DNA of 64,000 nt from Welwitschia mirabilis (taxonomy: Eukaryota > Gnetophyta > Gnetopsida > Welwitschiales), in the NCBI GenBank assembly GCA_051453625.1, contig JBOZIK010000001.1:275725193-275789192 (forward strand), given 5' to 3'. Position numbers and translations under genes: made by a program. Under the pieces are notes generated by a model, which was not told the origin of the DNA, did no database searches, and was given only the letters and a program-made list of their open reading frames with translations. How positions within the stretch are numbered: position 1 is the stretch's first letter; each line of letters starts with the position of its first letter. Below are positions 23,216 to 34,899 of this stretch, in pieces.

Positions 23216-24690
23216 TCACTTCTAATGATTATTAAATAGTAGGTTCAACATAGAGCATATTTACCTAAGGATTTGCTACCTTTTCTTTTGAAATCCTTAT
23301 GATTAAGAAAGGTAATATTAGACCTATGATGCTTGTGACTTCCACTTTTATCATTTTAGTGATATGTTTTATGAATCCTTAAAAAGTTGTCTAGATATAT
23401 AATGTTCTTCTTTCTTGTGGAGTCCTAAGTAGCTTCTAATATATACAAGCTAGTAAATTTATTTATTTCTACTTGTTTATAATAGGAATGAGATTAATAC
23501 CTAAAATTTTATTAATTATAAATAATTTAGATTTTGTGTTTTTAAATCAATGTCAATCATTCCTTTCTTATTCAAATTTTTTTTAAAAATTCCCTACTCA
23601 ATTAAGCATATTTGTTCTTAGTAAGTATTTTGAATGATCTTCTCCTTTTAGGTAACTACAACATATTTTTGACATCTTCTTGAGAAAAAATTATCCTCTT
23701 ACTATTAATTGCCATGGGGATAACTTGATCTTGTTTAATCCATTCTAACTTTTTGTAAAACTTAAAAACTAATTTCACATTATGTTTTTCTTTTAAAGTA
23801 GATTACTACTAACACCTTAGTTCTATGATTCTTTATCTAAATTTACCCAAGTATGGGTAAGTGAGTAGATTCTCAAGATTTACATATGATATGACTTTAT
23901 ATTTTAAAAATAAGCTTAGTTCTTAAAGTTAGATAGTTCGTGTTTGAATCAACAATTTAAACAAGATAGATTATAACTTCAATTACATGTAAACTTATTT
24001 AAGCATGTAGGTTATAATACATTTTATTCAAATTTCCTAATAGTTAATTGAACCTAGTATTTCTAGGTTTTAAAAAATATGAAACAATTTTGTGAGATTT
24101 GGCATAAACATAAGTTGTATCATGGTAGTCATAAGTGAAAAAATAACAAAAAGTATAAAATAATACTAGAATTTTCTCATTTTATGTTCTAATACCATCT
24201 CTTAGTAAAATTTTTCACTCTTTGAATGGAAGAGAATTAAAACAAATAAGAGATAAAATTTTACTAGAAAGGGTAATGACTACATGGGTTTCATCCAAAC
24301 AAGACATAGAGAAATGTTCTAGCTTGAAAAAAAAATGTTAGAGGTGAAAGATAAGAGAAAATTATGTACTTTATTAATTAAATATGAAAAAAATAACACA
24401 TATCAAGTATCATCTCTAAACTAATTTATCATTAATAAAAGACAGGTGGAACTTGATGACTAAGTTGGAATTCACATGGTTTTTTACATTATCAGTCTAG
24501 ATGAATTGTTGCAATGAACTATGACATGGCTTAGTTAAGAAGACGATGTAATCTTTTTGAGGTTTATTAGGTTTTGCTAGGTACCAAAAGATGAATGATT
24601 AAAATTCAAAGAAACATCTAGTTATTAAAGAAAATCTTTAAGATTTGAATTAATAGAATAAAAAGAAATGGCTGAAACATATTTAAGTTT
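23216..24690. other. AT-rich stretch without recognisable gene
   Basis: Every frame is broken and no motif of a known family stands out. It may belong to the same old element as ORF G, since a faint minus-strand coding flavour continues to about 23700, but I cannot support boundaries. Confidence 0.5.
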
Positions 24691-24699
24691 TAAAGCTGA

Positions 24700-24855
24700 T
24701 ATAGTAGTAAAGAGTTTGAAAAAGGTCTTTAAGAACTCAAGAGCTCTCAAAAGGGTTCTTTGAACTCATATGCTATGTAAGTGTTTAGGGTTTAAAGGGG
24801 ATCCTTAAAAACTCTAGAGTTCTAAAGGGATCTTTAAAATTCCAAACCACTTTAT
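24700..24855 (+). repeat. GGATCTTTAAGAAC-type repeat cluster flanking element D
   Basis: Several short units such as GGTCTTTAAGAACTCAAGAG, GGGTTCTTTGAACTC and GGGATCTTTAAAATTCC occur together. The same unit type occurs in the chromovirus LTRs at 45290-45430 and 53240-53335, and once just right of element D (GGGGGATCTTTAAGAACATT near 38369). Element D may therefore have inserted into an old LTR of that family. Confidence 0.45.
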
Positions 24856-24860
24856 GATAT
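24856..24860. repeat. Probable target-site duplication GATAT, left of element D
   Basis: GATAT before the left LTR compares with GTTAT after the right LTR (38319-38323), four of five bases equal. The single difference is plausible for an old insertion. Confidence 0.5.
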
Positions 24861-25761
24861 TAATAACTTAGAAATTAATGTACATTTTTACTCTTTTTTC
24901 TTACTAAAATAAATGAAAAAAATGATAATTATTAGCAAGATCTTATGATATTACTATAACATATTATATACATATAGATAACTTTGTATTATAGGATAGT
25001 TATTTAAATACAAGAATGGTGGAGCCTTGCTACAACAAGGAAAATGATTGTAACAACTAAACATGTGGCACAAAAAGGGAATAACAAACTCATTAAGATC
25101 GTACATATAAATATGCATTATGGAGGAGACAATCAGATCTTTTTGGCAACTTGGAGAATAGATGGAAAGCACATCTTAGGCAAAGAAGATCATGTTGAAA
25201 GGACTGCAAAGTGACTTCCTAGCTACTATACCCATTGTGAAAATATAGGAAATGGTTAAATACTAANNNNNNNNNNNNNNNNNNNNNNNNNNNNNNNNNN
25301 NNNNNNNNNNNNNNNNNNNNNNNNNNNNNNNNNNNNNNNNNNNNNNNNNNNNNNNNNNNNNNNNNNNNNNNNNNNNNNNNNNNNNNNNNNNNNNNNNNNN
25401 NNNNNNNNNNNNNNNNNNNNNNNNNNNNNNNNNNNNNNNNNNNNNNNNNNNNNNNNNNNNNNNNNNNNNNNNNNNNNNNNNNNNNNNNNNNNNNNNNNNN
25501 NNNNNNNNNNNNNNNNCATTTTATTAGGAATAGTCATTCTTGAAAAAGAATGTATTCTAATTAAATAATAAGAGCCTTTATTTGAGTCAAAAGTAGGAAA
25601 AAGTAAACTTCATATAAAAACTAATAATGATTAAAGTCTATGTATGGTAATTTAGTTTTCATGCTTTTCTATTACTTTTGTAATATAACCATTTTTTAAG
25701 GTATTTTATTGAAATTAGTTAGCTATTTTATAGCATTTTCAGTTAAACTACAAGCTTATCA
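24861..25761 (+). repeat. 5' LTR of gypsy element D
   Basis: 901 bases (including a 250-base N run at 25267-25516) are collinear with 37418-38318, which is also 901 bases. The start TAATAACTTAG probably derives from TGATAACTTAG, and the end is GCTTATCA. Shared segments include GAAATTAATGTACATTTTTA near the start and TTATAGCATTT near the end. Confidence 0.8.
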
Positions 25762-26089
25762 TTTTAGCACTAAAAGAAGGATACTTATAGCCTTTTGTCT
25801 GAAATAAGGAAGACCCTTTTGAGAAAAGATAATCAAAGATAATAGAGGAATAAAAAGGGATAATATATCTAGAACCCTAAAAAATATAAGTTGGATGAAG
25901 CAATAAGTGATATAGTAAGAACTAAGATTGATTACTATAGCTTCATAGAAGATATAAAAACACTTAAGAGAAGTCAAAAAGAGTTACAACATAAATATAC
26001 CTATTGATACAACCTCAAACAAGAAGAGAAAAATCATAAATGAAGAAGAGTTAGTTGACTCTACTCCTCTGTGCATTGACTATTATACA
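25762..26089 (+). other. Leader of element D
   Basis: Sequence between the 5' LTR and gag. TTTTAGCACTAAAAGAAGG directly after the LTR sits where a primer-binding site should be, but I cannot assign its tRNA. No gene is seen. Confidence 0.5.
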
Positions 26090-27440
26090 TCTCATACATC
26101 TAATCCTATAGATCCTTTAGTCTTGAGACTTTTGAGAAGATAAAAAATATAAACACTATTAATGTTCCCACTTTTGAAGGTAAAAAAAAAAAATGAAGAA
26201 CCTATGCTCCATCTAAATACTTTCTATTCTTTTTGTAAGGCTGACTACTTGGAAACTAACTCAGCATTCTAAGACATTTTCCTTTTTCCTTGAAGGGAGA
26301 TGTCCAGTTATGGTTTCATAGGTTTTAAATTATACTTTTAAAATCTGAGCCTATTGAAGGTCAATATTTTTAAGCAAATATCAACCTATTAGGGTTATCA
26401 AAGATTTGAGAGATAAAATTTTTAAATGTTAAACCAAAAGCACATGAGAAATTTGATGAATCCATGGATAGATACTGGATTCCACTANNNNNNNNNNTGG
26501 TTACATCCAAGAGATTAAAACTAGGATAGATAAATTATACAGAATGAGTTAGAGGTGGCTTAAAATAAAGAGAAAGGAAAGAGGAAGGTTAATGAAGTCT
26601 TAATAGAGAAAGAAATAGAAAACAAACATGCAAACATGCTAGAAGAGACTAATAAAAAAATAGAAGCTCTAATAAAAGAGATTAATAGATTAAAACAAGA
26701 AGAGAAAGTCAAAACTTAAAAATATTATAATAAAAAAAATCATCAACCTATAAAATATCTGTGGATGGTAGCTTTTATGGAATTGTTAGATAATAAAAAA
26801 ATTAATTATCATTCTAACAATACTCCCCAAATTAAGAATAATCCTTATCTTAATCAAATTTAAAAAATACATGAAAAAATAAGAAAGAAACTCCAATGCA
26901 GAGATTTATGCAGTCTAAAATACAATAGCAATATGATTATTTTAAAAACTAGAGAAATTAAGAAAGAGTATCTAGGCATAATTAACTATCAAATAAGGGG
27001 AAGAAACCTAAATAACCTTTTTATACTTGCATAACCCTAATCAAATCCAAGAAAATCTAGTTGTAAATCTATTACAACTAGGTCAAGCAAAAGCCATCAT
27101 TTTAATTCATCTTCTATAAAAGAAAAAGAAAGTAGAGAAAATGGGATAGTAATTGAAAATAGTTCAATGAAAGAAGGAATGGATGATCCCTTACCATTTT
27201 CAATGAGAAGTAATATAACAAGGAATTTTTCAAATAAAGAAGAAAAGAATGTAAAATATCTTATGAGAGCTCTAGAAGGTACTTTGGTTATCTTACCTTT
27301 AGTAAAAATATTGAAAGACATTACCATATCCTAAAAGTAAATAAAAAATTTNNNNNNNNNNATATAGTAAATAGGGGAGTAAGAAAATAAAAGAACAAAA
27401 TTAATAATGAATAATTAGTAAAAGAATCAACTAAAAGCAT
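26090..27440 (+). pseudogene. Gypsy gag remnant, element D
   Basis: The plus strand near 26270-26330 encodes FPFSLKGDVQLWFHRF, the FPLSLKG-A-WY core of the Ty3/gypsy gag (Retrotrans_gag) domain. It is followed near 26370-26475 by FKANINLL-like and KPKAHEKFDES strings that also fit that domain's C-terminal half. After the 10-base N run 26488-26497 comes RIDKLYRM-RWLKIKRKERG, then a Lys/Glu heptad-like coiled coil (HANMLEETNKKIEALIKEIN near 26615-26690), and a long Asn/Lys-rich linker to the protease. Several stops and frame changes are present; most stops are TAA/TAG at likely Gln/Trp codons. No zinc knuckle is recognisable. Confidence 0.6.
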
Positions 27441-27469
27441 TTAGGTACCTTGGGCCTCTACTCAAGCTA

Positions 27470-27800
27470 TATAAGAAAATCAAACTAAAAAGTATACTGA
27501 TTATGAAATACTAGTAGTAGATATAGTTATTAAAGGTGCCTATAAAATAGAAGCTTTGGTGGATTTAAGGGTTAATATTAATGTCATTTCCCATGATACA
27601 TTCAAATAAATCCATAGTTAACTCCATGTAATGGAATGTTTTACATGGTAGATGGCTCTGCAGTAAGACTACAGGGGATAATAGAAAACACATCAATAGA
27701 ACTACAAGGATTGAATATTTAGCAAATCTAGTTATTATGAAAACAAAAGAAAATACTCATCCTATCATCCTAGGGATACCTCAGATGACAACAACTAATG
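27470..27800 (+). pseudogene. Aspartic protease remnant, element D
   Basis: The frame near 27497-27600 reads KYTDYEILVVDIVIKGAYKI, then EALVDLRVNINVISHDTF. The family pattern is ALVDSGA-x-NVIS, so the catalytic D-S-G-A has become D-L-R-V by three transitions (TCA to TTA, GGG to AGG, GCT to GTT). HPIILGIPQM near 27760 matches the C-terminal hydrophobic-G part of retroviral-type proteases. The enzyme would be inactive. It belongs to the element's polyprotein between gag and RT. Confidence 0.7.
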
Positions 27801-28399
27801 CAACTATTTATTCCTAAAAGGGAGTAAAGGAGATTAGTTTAAGAAACCTTGTGTAGCAAATAAAAATATCTAATGAGGAAGAAATTGGACATCCCTGTCC
27901 TAATAGGGGGGAAGAGTGCTAATATAATCCTCATAAAAGAAGCTCAATAAATATGAGAATAATAAGANNNNNNNNNNNNNNNNNNNNNNNNNNNNNNNNN
28001 NNNNNNNNNNNNNNNNNNNNNNNNNNNNNNNNNNNNNNNNNNNNNNNNNNNNNNNNNNNNNNNNNNNAGGAAGAAATTGGACATCCCTCTCCTAATAGGG
28101 GGGAATAGTGCTAATATAATCCTCATAAAATAAGCTCAATAAATATGAGAATAATAAGATGTTAAAAGAAAAGAATGATCCTTAACTATTAAACTAGCAC
28201 AAAAGAAAAAGAAACCTTAAAAACATTTTCTTGAAAAAGGTTTTAAATACATAGAAATTCAAAAAGATCAATCTTTAATTATTAATGGAAATTTAGCTCA
28301 TTCTTAGAAGAGAAAACTAAAAAGGTTGTTGATAAAATAAACTAATGCAGTTGCTTAGACTCGTAAAGATATTACTGGGATAAACCCTATAATATGTTA

Positions 28400-29530
28400 A
28401 CATAAAATTTATTTAGATATCACAATAAAACTTATTAGACAACTATAAAGAAGATGTAATTCTCATATGAAAAATGTGATTAAGTAGGAAATTTTAAGAC
28501 TAATAAAAGTAGGATTCATCTATCCTATTTATCATTCAAAATGGATAAGCCCTGTGATAGTAGTTCCTAAGAAGAATAACAATTGGAGAGTGTGCATAGA
28601 TTTTAAGATATTGAATGCTACTACTTATAAAGGTTATTTTTCGTTATCCTTTGTGGATCAGGTTTTAGAAAGAATTTTTTAGTCATAAATACTACATTTT
28701 CTAAGATGGATATAGTAGATAAACTCAAATTCCTATAGCTCTTGAAGACCAAGAAAAAACAACTTTTACTTATAAATGGGGTACATTTGCCTTTAAAGTT
28801 TTACCCTTTAAATTATGTAATGCACAAGCCACTTTTTAGAGGTTAGTAAATAGTGTTTTCTAGGATATAATAGGAAGATCAGTTAAGGCTTTCATAGATG
28901 ATTTCTCAACTTTTGAAAATGATTTTGATGAAAATTTTAAAATATTAGAAGCTATACTTACTTAATATTAAGAAAAAGATTTGAAACTGAGTTGTTCTAA
29001 AAGTCATCTAATGGTATCTAAAGGTATTATTTTAGGCCATAGAATATTAGTCAAAGGAATTAAAACTAATGAATAAAATATTAATATCATTAAAAAAATT
29101 CCTCCTTCAACTAAACTAAAAGAATTAAGATTATCTTTAGGTTAGGTAGATTATTATAGAAGATTCATTACTAACTTTAGTAAAATTACTAAACCATTGA
29201 GTAATATTTTACAAAACGATGTGCCTTATGAGTGGGCCTAGGAATGCCAAAAAGTTTTTTAAGTTCTAANNNNNNNNNNNNNNNNNNNNNNNNNNNNNNN
29301 NNNNNNNNNNNNNNNNNNNNNNNNNNNNNNNNNNNNNNNNNNNNNNNNNNNNNNNNNNNNNNNNNNNNNATCAACTAAACTAAAAGAATTAAGATTATTT
29401 TTAGGTTAGGTAAATTATTATAGAAGATTCATTACTAACTTTAGTAAAATTGCTAAACCATTGAGTAATATTTTACAAAATGATGTGCCTTATGAGTGGG
29501 CCTAGGAATGCCAAAAAGTTTTTTAAGTTC
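28400..29530 (+). pseudogene. Reverse transcriptase remnant, element D (Athila/Tat-like)
   Basis: The plus strand reads in order IKVGFIYPI-HSKWISPVIV, VPKKNNNWRVCIDFKILNA (28560-28620), FVDQVLERIF (28653-28682), EKTTFTYKWGTFAFKVLPF-like residues (28750-28810) and KAFIDDFSTF (28883-28912). The FIDD form of the Y/F-x-D-D catalytic site is retained. Then come LGHRILVKGIKT-like and LRLSLG-stop-VDYYRRFITNFSKI (29130-29185), and PLSNILQNDVPYEWA-stop-ECQKVF (29200-29260). The stops correspond to Gln and Trp codons of the family. 29107-29269 is repeated at 29370-29530 around a 100-N gap (unmerged overlap), and 27878-27967 likewise at 28068-28160. The absence of a chromodomain further down and the motif set suggest the Athila/Tat branch. 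Confidence 0.8.
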
Positions 29531-29539
29531 TAAAAGATA

Positions 29540-29990
29540 AATTAATTAGAGCCCCTATTTTTTAAAAACTAGATTGGGTAAATATTTTTACATTATGACT
29601 AATGCTTCATGATATGTTGCTAGTCTTATTTTGGGATAGAAAGATGACAATTATAAATCCTATGCTATTGCTTACATAAGTAAAAATCTTAGTTCTACAC
29701 AATAAAATTATACGATTACTGAAAATGGGATGCTAGTCATAGTGGTATCCTTAGATAAATTTAGGCATTATATCTTGGGTTATGAGGTTAAAATTTACAT
29801 AGATCATAATGTTATACAATTTTTAATGTATAAGAAGGAAGTCAATTCTCAAATCATAAGGTGAATACTTTTGATGAAATAATTTGATATCAAGATAATA
29901 GATAATAAGGAAATAGAAAATGTAGTTATTGCATTATTTATCCAAGCTAAAATTCCTTGAAGAGGCTAAACAATTGGACATCCAAAATAG
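29540..29990 (+). pseudogene. RNase H remnant, element D
   Basis: Following the RT, frames encode LRAPI-type and MTDASD-like residues (near 29595-29625) and KTLSSTQQNYTITENGMLAV-like residues with stops (29685-29735). These are followed by VSLDKFRHYILGYEVKIYIDH (29743-29805), RRKSIL-type and IIRWILLMK-stop-FDIKI (29855-29900). The order D...E...TDH is that of Ty3/gypsy RNase H. The final His-Asp region (ENVVADHLSR in relatives) is only ENVVIA here. Stops and frameshifts make it non-functional. Confidence 0.7.
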
Positions 29991-31890
29991 TTTTCCTGAT
30001 GAGCATTTAGCAAGTTCATAATAAGCTTCTTGGTTTGTAGATATTTCTATTTTTTATAAGTAATAAGATACCTCCTTACTTAACATATTTTAAGAAAAAA
30101 ATATTATTAACAGAGGTAAAAGATTATATATAAAAACATAAGTTCCTCTTTAGATTTTGTAAGGATGGTATTATTCAAAATTGTGTTAGTAAGTCTAATT
30201 AAAAAGAGCTACTGCAAACTTTTATATAGAAGAAGGGGAAGATCATTATGAAGGAAAGAGAATAGCCATAAAAATATTGAATGTAAGATATTATTAGCTT
30301 TCTCTATTTAAGAACTCTTTCAATTACACTAAAGGATCTAACTAGTGTCAAAAAGAGGGGAAATGGTTAAAAGTGATGGAAATGCCCTAATAATGGATTT
30401 AATTCTTAGGGTTCTTTGATGTCTAGAAATAGATTTCATTGGTCTTATTAATTCAAAATCCTACAAAAAGAAATACATTCTAGTATATGTGGATTATTTA
30501 ACTAAATATGTTAAAGTTGAGGCTATTCTTAATATTCCACCAAGACATTAGTAAAATTATTATCTAAGGATATCTTTCATAGGTTTGATATGCCTATGAG
30601 TATTATATCAAATAAGGGAACCCATTTCACTAGTCAAGCCTTTGAAAATTTTTTATTTAAGTATGGGATCCATCATAAACTCTCCTCGGCTTACCGTCCC
30701 GAATTTAACAGTTAGGCTAAGGTTATAAATAGAGAATTAAATTTAATTCTAACTAAAATAATAGATATTAAAAGAAATGATTGGCTATATAAACTTACCC
30801 AATCCTTATGATCCTATAGGATAACTTGAAAAAATAGTATAAATTTCACACCTTATGAGTTGGTTTATGATAAGAAAGTAATCTCATCTTTGAATTTAAA
30901 TTAACATCCTATAAATTATCTAGATAATTAGATCATGATCTAGATAAAGCTCAAAAGGAATGGATACAAGATATGAATAAATTATATGAGGATAGAAGAG
31001 AAGCTTTGATAAGAAAAGAATGAATTCAAGGACAAGTNNNNNNNNNNNNNNNNNNNNNNNNNNNNNNNNNNNNNNNNNNNNNNNNNNNNNNNNNNNNNNN
31101 NNNNNNNNNNNNNNNNNNNNNNNNNNNNNNNNNNNNNNNNNNNNNNNNNNNNNNNNNNNNNNNNNNNNNNNNNNNNNNNNNNNNNNNNNNNNNNNNNNNN
31201 NNNNNNNNNNNNNNNNNNNNNNNNNNNNNNNNNNNNNNNNNNNNNNNNNNNNNNNNNNNNNNNNNNNNNNNNNNNNNNNNNNNNNNNNNNNNNNNNNNNN
31301 NNNNNNNNNNNNNNNNNNNNNNNNNNNNNNNNNNNNNNNNNNNNNNNNNNNNNNNNNNNNNNNNNNNNNNNNNNNNNNNNNNNNNNNNNNNNNNNNNNNN
31401 NNNNNNNNNNNNNNNNNNNNNNNNNNNNNNNNNNNNNNNNNNNNNNNNNNNNNNNNNNNNNNNNNNNNNNNNNNNNNNNNNNNNNNNNNNNNNNNNNNNN
31501 NNNNNNNNNNNNNNNNNNNNNNNNNNNNNNNNNNNNNNNNNNNNNNNNNNNNNNNNNNNNNNNNNNNNNNNNNNNNNNNNNNNNNNNNNNNNNNNNNNNN
31601 NNNNNNNNNNNNNNNNNNNNNNNNNNNNNNNNNNNNNNNNNNNNNNNNNNNNNNNNNNNNNNNNNNNNNNNNNNNNNNNNNNNNNNNNNNNNNNNNNNNN
31701 NNNNNNNNNNNNNNNNNNNNNNNNNNNNNNNNNNNNNNNNNNNNNNNNNNNNNNNNNNNNNNNNNNNNNNTGAAGTAATAAAACTATTTAATTAAGAAAC
31801 TAAAGGTACATATCAAGTAAATAGTCATAAAATCAAAATGTATATAGAAGGAGTTTTACTCTTAGAAGAAATTAGATAACCTTATAAAGT
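29991..31890 (+). pseudogene. Integrase remnant, element D
   Basis: Segments in order: ASWFVDISIFYK (near 30030), the zinc-binding part not clearly readable, CLEIDFIGLINSKSYKKKYI (near 30419-30475), LVYVDYLTKYVKVEAI (30482-30525), YGIHHK-SSAYRPEFNS (30660-30710, the P-x-x-x-G/S-Q region), NRELNLILTKIIDIKRNDWL (30730-30785), TPYELVYDKKVISSL (30850-30890) and AQKEWIQDMNKLYEDRREAL (30950-31005). The 733-base N run 31038-31770 hides the middle of the C-terminal domain. KGTYQVNSHKIKMYIEGVLL (31803-31860) resembles the VNGHRLKLY end of Athila/Tat-type integrases. Multiple stops and frame changes occur. Confidence 0.75.
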
Positions 31891-34640
31891 AAAATGAATT
31901 CCATCCATGCATCTTCCTCCATAATTATATCTTTTTAATATATATATATATAAGAATTAAAAATATTATATATATACAAGATCATATAATAAAGTTGGTC
32001 TTTAATGAAAGGAAAATGAATGTTATTTAAATTAGAGAATTCATTATTATTAGGTGAAATTTTCTCTCTTAGGAATTAGTAAGATTTTGGGAAGGAAGAG
32101 GTTACCATGATAAGAATAACTACATGATGAAGGAAAATAAGGATACCTATTCAATCCTTTATCTTATATTGAAAAATAAAAGATAGAAAGAAGAAGAGGG
32201 AAAAAAGAAGCAATGTCCTACCTTGAGTGCACTAAGGCAAATATTCCTAAGAGGGGCCTTTGGTAGTGTAACAAGGTAGCTGTGAGAACTCCATCAAGTA
32301 ATAAACTAGTCATGATTTTAGGTTATAAATCTAAGGGTCCTTATTCCTATGGTAGTGGTTTCACTCTCTTCATTACAAAATTCTTTGGTTTGAAATTATA
32401 AAGAAGACAATCACTCTTAGAGTATTATCCAAGAAATGGTTAGTCTCCAATACTTTCTTCAAACTAAGTAAACCTTAAAAGAAATGTAAATGTTGCACAA
32501 GGTACATTATTTTCTTTCAACATTTAGTACAGCTAAATAAATGTATCTTTCTTCTATTTATCCTAAAGTAGTAAATTATTATCAGAACAAAAGATCTTGA
32601 TAATCAAATGGTTGCTATAATTTATCATAACAACAATGAGTACTAAAATAGAAGGTATTCAATGCTTCTAATAAAAGATTTTTATTTCATAATATANNNN
32701 NNNNNNNNNNNNNNNNNNNNNNNNNNNNNNNTACTTATTCTTCCTCTTAGACCTCCTTTGGCTAGGAGTTTCTGCAAGGGGAAGAAAATATAGGTGGTGT
32801 AGGAAGTTAGTTTGAATCCTAATTTCTATTGTATGGACATCCCAGACATTCTAGTAGGGCTAATTCCTCCCATGATCTTCATCTTTTCAAATGATCATCA
32901 TCAAAAGAGAGAGTAGATAGACTTAGAGCTAGGTTATTACCCTTAGTTTATCATGCCCTTCACTCTAATTATTGTACCTAACTTGTGAACTATCCTAAGG
33001 AAGCGTCATACCTATTTGATTGATCAATTAGGGTAAAAATCAGCTCAGTGGCTTAGATTCTCAAATATTCTATGCATAAGTTAGTACTATGGGATCAAAA
33101 AAGGGTAGAACTTCTACATTACTAAATCAATTCCTTTCATTCTCTTAAAGTATTTTGTTCAAGGTAGTGAGCACTTCAAAAATTGAATTGTAGAAAGAAA
33201 TATTGGGAGTAAACACTTTGCACTGAAATTTGGGAAGAAGTATTGCCTACACTGATAAGATTCATTTCTGTCTATGAGGACCCTAAGTTAAACNNNNNNN
33301 NNNAAGTAGTATTTATACTTCTTTATAGGGGAAGAAGTAGCAGGAGGAATTGGTAGGTTATTAGAGTTAAAACCATCTCTAATTTGGGTATAATAAAAGT
33401 TGAGTAAATTGATAAAATTTGTGTTGAGTTAAATTGATCAAGGCATTGTAGTATTTAAATACATAAAAAATAGTAGTAAAGAAAATTGTTTGTAATCTCA
33501 AAATTGAGTAAGTCTCAGGTGCACCTGATCTACTAATTTATTAGATATTTGAAGAAATATGTTTGACTCAATCAATCTTAGATCAAAATCTATTTCTTCT
33601 AATAACTTAACTAAATATGTTGATTATAGAAACCTTATATATCCTATCTGCAGCTAGCTTCATTAGTTTGAAGGACCCTCTTTGGGTAATATTTATTACT
33701 TAAAAACCCCTTTAAATTATTGAATAAGGATAGGAATCTATTTTTTATGATATATTAAAGGGTACACAATTGAAGACCGCTTTGATAGATTATTAACCCT
33801 ATTTGACGATGTCTCAAAAATAACTTATGCCCACCCTTATTTGTTTTTTTTTTTTTTTTTTCTGCTCTAAGCGGGAGCTCGAAGACCTTCTTTCAGTAAC
33901 CTTTATTACTTAAAGACATATTTTGAGCTCTACCTCAAGATGAGTGGGAAAAAAAATAAATGATTTTAGCCTTTTCTTCTTTCTCATTTATCACTCATTT
34001 CTCAGACCCATTTCAAAATTCTTGAAGACCTCTTTTAAAGAGCTGCTTGATTGATGTAATGTGTGATTAATTTCTGATCTAAAATTTCCTTTAGAAGAAG
34101 GAAATTCCATTTGATTTTAATAATAATAAATAGAAGACAAAAGAAGAATTTAAGGTATAGCAAAGTCTTTCAAGAAAACTCACCAATGACTTCTCAAAGA
34201 ATCCTTCAAGTAACCTTCATTACTCAGAGACCTCCCTTAAGTTTAGATCTTATTTGATACTTCTTTTGAAGAAATGGTTCTTATCTAAAGGATCCCTTCA
34301 ACCAAATATAATTACTCAAAGACATTTTTTAGGGAAGTAATTACTACTTGAAGAACCCCTTCAAGCAAACATCGTTGCTTGAAGAGTCCCTTTGAGGAAG
34401 GATTACTTCTCAAAGGATCCCTTTGAGTAAATGTTATTCTTCAAAGGCTCCCTTTGAGCTCTACTCAAAACACTCTTTTATGGCATGTTTTAATGATGTT
34501 CTCTTTGATAACTTTGAACATCCTTTTAATAGAAAATATAATAAATCAAACTTTAACATGTGAATATTAAGCTTGAAAATTCTATAAAAGGGACATTACA
34601 ACATGTAAATTGTTTAGTTAAAGTTTGTCTTTAATGCATG
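31891..34640 (+). other. Long non-coding spacer of element D between pol and extra ORF
   Basis: About 2.75 kb without recognisable coding, including N runs 32697-32731 and 33294-33303 and a T20-like tract near 33841-33862. From about 33650 it carries dispersed copies, and from 34193 a regular array, of a 31-base palindromic unit listed separately. Long spacers of this kind lie before the extra ORF in Athila-like elements. Confidence 0.6.
34193..34480 (+). repeat. 31-bp minisatellite of 19-bp palindromes
   Basis: Units begin at 34193, 34223, 34254, 34285, 34316, 34347, 34378, 34409 and 34440, i.e. every 31 bases with a one-base slip or two at the left end; a partial unit follows at 34464. Each has a 19-base inverted repeat, best in CTCAAAGGATCCCTTTGAG (34409-34427) and CTTGAAGAACCCCTTCAAG (34347-34365), plus a 12-base AT-rich linker that is itself loosely conserved (AATATTATTA-like). 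Further isolated units occur at 33650-33720 and 33885-33950. The arms could fold as serial hairpins in RNA or DNA. Confidence 0.85.
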
Positions 34641-34899
34641 ATTTTCCTTGTTGTTTTCTAGTGGCATTTAAAAACCATCATGAAAACCTCTTCTATAATA
34701 TCTTCTATAGGTAAAGTTCTATTTCATTATATCATGTTAAGCATTTTAGAATAGGAATGTTATTTTAGATAGTTATATGCTTTCATTTCTAAAGCATTTT
34801 ATTTTCCTTAACAAAATATTGGTGGGCACTTAAAGCTTAATAAAAATTCTTATATGAGCATTTCATATAGAAAAGGAATTAAACTCAAAAGATAAACCA

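Noticed and set aside
34193-34480. CRISPR-like look of palindromic repeats with short spacers
   Set aside because: Linkers are only 12 bases and resemble each other, repeats are degenerate, the context is a plant gypsy element and no cas gene exists. It is a minisatellite.
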